From assembly GCA_947593275.1 (NCBI GenBank), contig CANQDN010000020.1, positions 1 to 13,667 of the forward strand: a stretch of 13,667 bases of DNA, written 5' to 3'. The position numbers and the translations under genes are program-made. Positions 12,758 to 13,667 of the stretch are shown piece after piece. The notes under the pieces were generated by a model. The model was not told the DNA's origin. It did not search any database and was given only the letters and a program-made list of their open reading frames with translations. The stretch is from an uncultured Bacilli bacterium. Lineage in GTDB: Bacteria > Bacillota_I > Bacilli_A > RF39 > UBA660. Position 1 is the first letter of the stretch. Each line of letters begins with the position of its first letter.

Positions 12758-13667
12758 AGAAAAGTAGTATTATATTAATAGTTGGAGGAGTAATTCTTGG
12801 AATAGTCTTTTTGTCTGGGATTACATTCTCATATTTATCAACTGGTGGGAAACAAAGTTTAGCCAATACTTTTAATTCAGGATGTTTAAGTATAACAATA
12901 GAAGAAGAAAGTGCAGCTTTAGATTTAACTGGAGTTTATCCAGTAAGTGATGTAGAAGGATTAAGTGGAGAGTCTTATGATTTTACAATTAAAAATAATT
13001 GTGATGAAGATACCAGTTATAATATATCACTAGAGAGTTTGAATCAAAATGCAAATACTTTAGGAGCGGATTATATAAAAGTAGCATTATCCAGTGATAC
13101 AATGGATAATTTAATATCAAAATTAAGTGCTAATACTAAAAGTAATGGAACAATAGATGGAGCGTATGCCTCACATTTATTATATAGTGGAGTAATAGGT
13201 AAAAATGAATCAAAAAAATATCATTTAAAAGAGTGGATAGATTATGATACAACAAAAGAACAAGGAGCAAATAAAGTATATAGGTCAGTAATAAATGTTA
13301 CAGCGGGTACAAATATAGAAAATGTACAAACACCTGAGATTAAGTTTGCTTATAGTGGAGGTTCAGTAACTGGTACAATAACAGGAAGTGCAACAAGTAT
13401 GACTTATTGTGAAACAAGTAAAAATATATGTGATCCAAAAGATACAGGTAGTATTGTAGAAAATGAAGTTACTTTACCATCAGAAGTAAAAGCAAAAACA
13501 AAAATAGTAGGAACAGCATTAGGGAGCTTAACAGTAAATACATCATCAAAAGCAATAATGTGTAGTAAATTAGATAATGGAAAAGAAATGTGCAGTAATC
13601 CATATGAATATGATCCAACCCCAAGTTTTAATATAACTAGTGATCAAGCTGATAAGTCTGAAGGAAT
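12754..13667 (+). CDS. SipW-type signal, TasA/camelysin-like secreted surface protein (3' end outside window)
   Basis: 304 residues are present and the frame is open to the right edge. The N-terminus MKKSSIILIVGGVILGIVFL, followed by SGITFSYLSTGGKQSLANTF, is a SipW-cognate type signal: a hydrophobic core, then a TF(S/A)Y(L/F) element and a mature start. Residues 40-95 (CLSITIEEES...YDFTIKNNCDEDTSYNISLESL) form a beta-rich module like that at the start of TasA/camelysin (M73-like) proteins, with Cys44 and Cys83. Further on are two short Cys pairs (219/226 and 270/280), suggesting extracellular disulfides or repeats. Proteins of this class form matrix fibres or surface layers; whether this one has protease activity cannot be told. 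Translation seems coupled to the G-tract leader ORF through ATGA overlap and a masked ribosome site. It uses ACA and GGA codons more than the upstream genes, as is common for Thr/Gly-rich surface proteins. Confidence 0.8.
   Translation, partial: MKKSSIILIVGGVILGIVFLSGITFSYLSTGGKQSLANTFNSGCLSITIEEESAALDLTGVYPVSDVEGLSGESYDFTIKNNCDEDTSYNISLESLNQNANTLGADYIKVALSSDTMDNLISKLSANTKSNGTIDGAYASHLLYSGVIGKNESKKYHLKEWIDYDTTKEQGANKVYRSVINVTAGTNIENVQTPEIKFAYSGGSVTGTITGSATSMTYCETSKNICDPKDTGSIVENEVTLPSEVKAKTKIVGTALGSLTVNTSSKAIMCSKLDNGKEMCSNPYEYDPTPSFNITSDQADKSEG

Noticed and set aside
1..13667. CRISPR arrays, tRNA or complete rRNA genes
   Set aside because: No regularly spaced direct repeats, cloverleaf with TTCRA loop or rRNA-like stretch was found on reading either strand.

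Overview
The window is very AT-rich. It reads almost wholly on the + strand and uses the standard genetic code: tryptophan is always TGG, and complete genes end in TAA or TAG. Low G+C, strong AGGAGG-type ribosome sites, an RNase J2-type protein, YtxH and lipoprotein genes, a Bacillus-type TyrRS and a SipW/TasA-like secreted protein together suggest a low-GC Bacillota or Tenericutes-related gut-type bacterium (RF39-like lineages come to mind). That placement is inference; no rRNA or species marker is present.

Layout. Positions 1-116 hold the end of an unidentified transcript closed by an intrinsic terminator, overlapped by a possible minus-strand open frame. A good promoter (170-198) then drives an RNase J2-like gene (257-1891) and a small helical protein (1933-2376). 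A terminator whose loop carries the next promoter's -35 box starts an envelope operon (2440-4699): a lipoprotein, an acidic cytoplasmic protein, a DUF948-like membrane protein and a YtxH protein. A TTGACA/TATACT promoter drives a 684-residue membrane-anchored surface protein with four Listeria-Bacteroides (Flg_new) repeats (4800-6854). Next come an M29 aminopeptidase (6907-8097) and tyrS (8099-9325), which has its own promoter inside the aminopeptidase gene. A two-gene unit follows (9418-12188): an anchored extracytoplasmic protein and a HExxH metalloprotease-like protein.

The last 1.5 kb is the unusual part. At 12262-12384 lies an island rich in C and AAC codons that encodes a 40-residue, Asn-packed peptide ending RPISF-stop. 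It looks like the template repeat of a diversity-generating retroelement (DGR), although no reverse transcriptase is in the window. It is followed by a hairpin-rich spacer that ends in a terminator-like hairpin.

Then comes a 46-codon leader ORF (12617-12757) with a nine-G tract, in a window where other G runs I saw reach about five. It overlaps by ATGA the start of a SipW-type/TasA-like secreted protein that runs off the right end. The leader reaches that start codon only with the present G count; one G more or less brings a stop within a few codons. The downstream Shine-Dalgarno sits in a small hairpin that leader translation would melt. I read this as a candidate translational phase-variation switch for a surface protein, beside a candidate DGR template: two possible diversification devices within about 500 bases.
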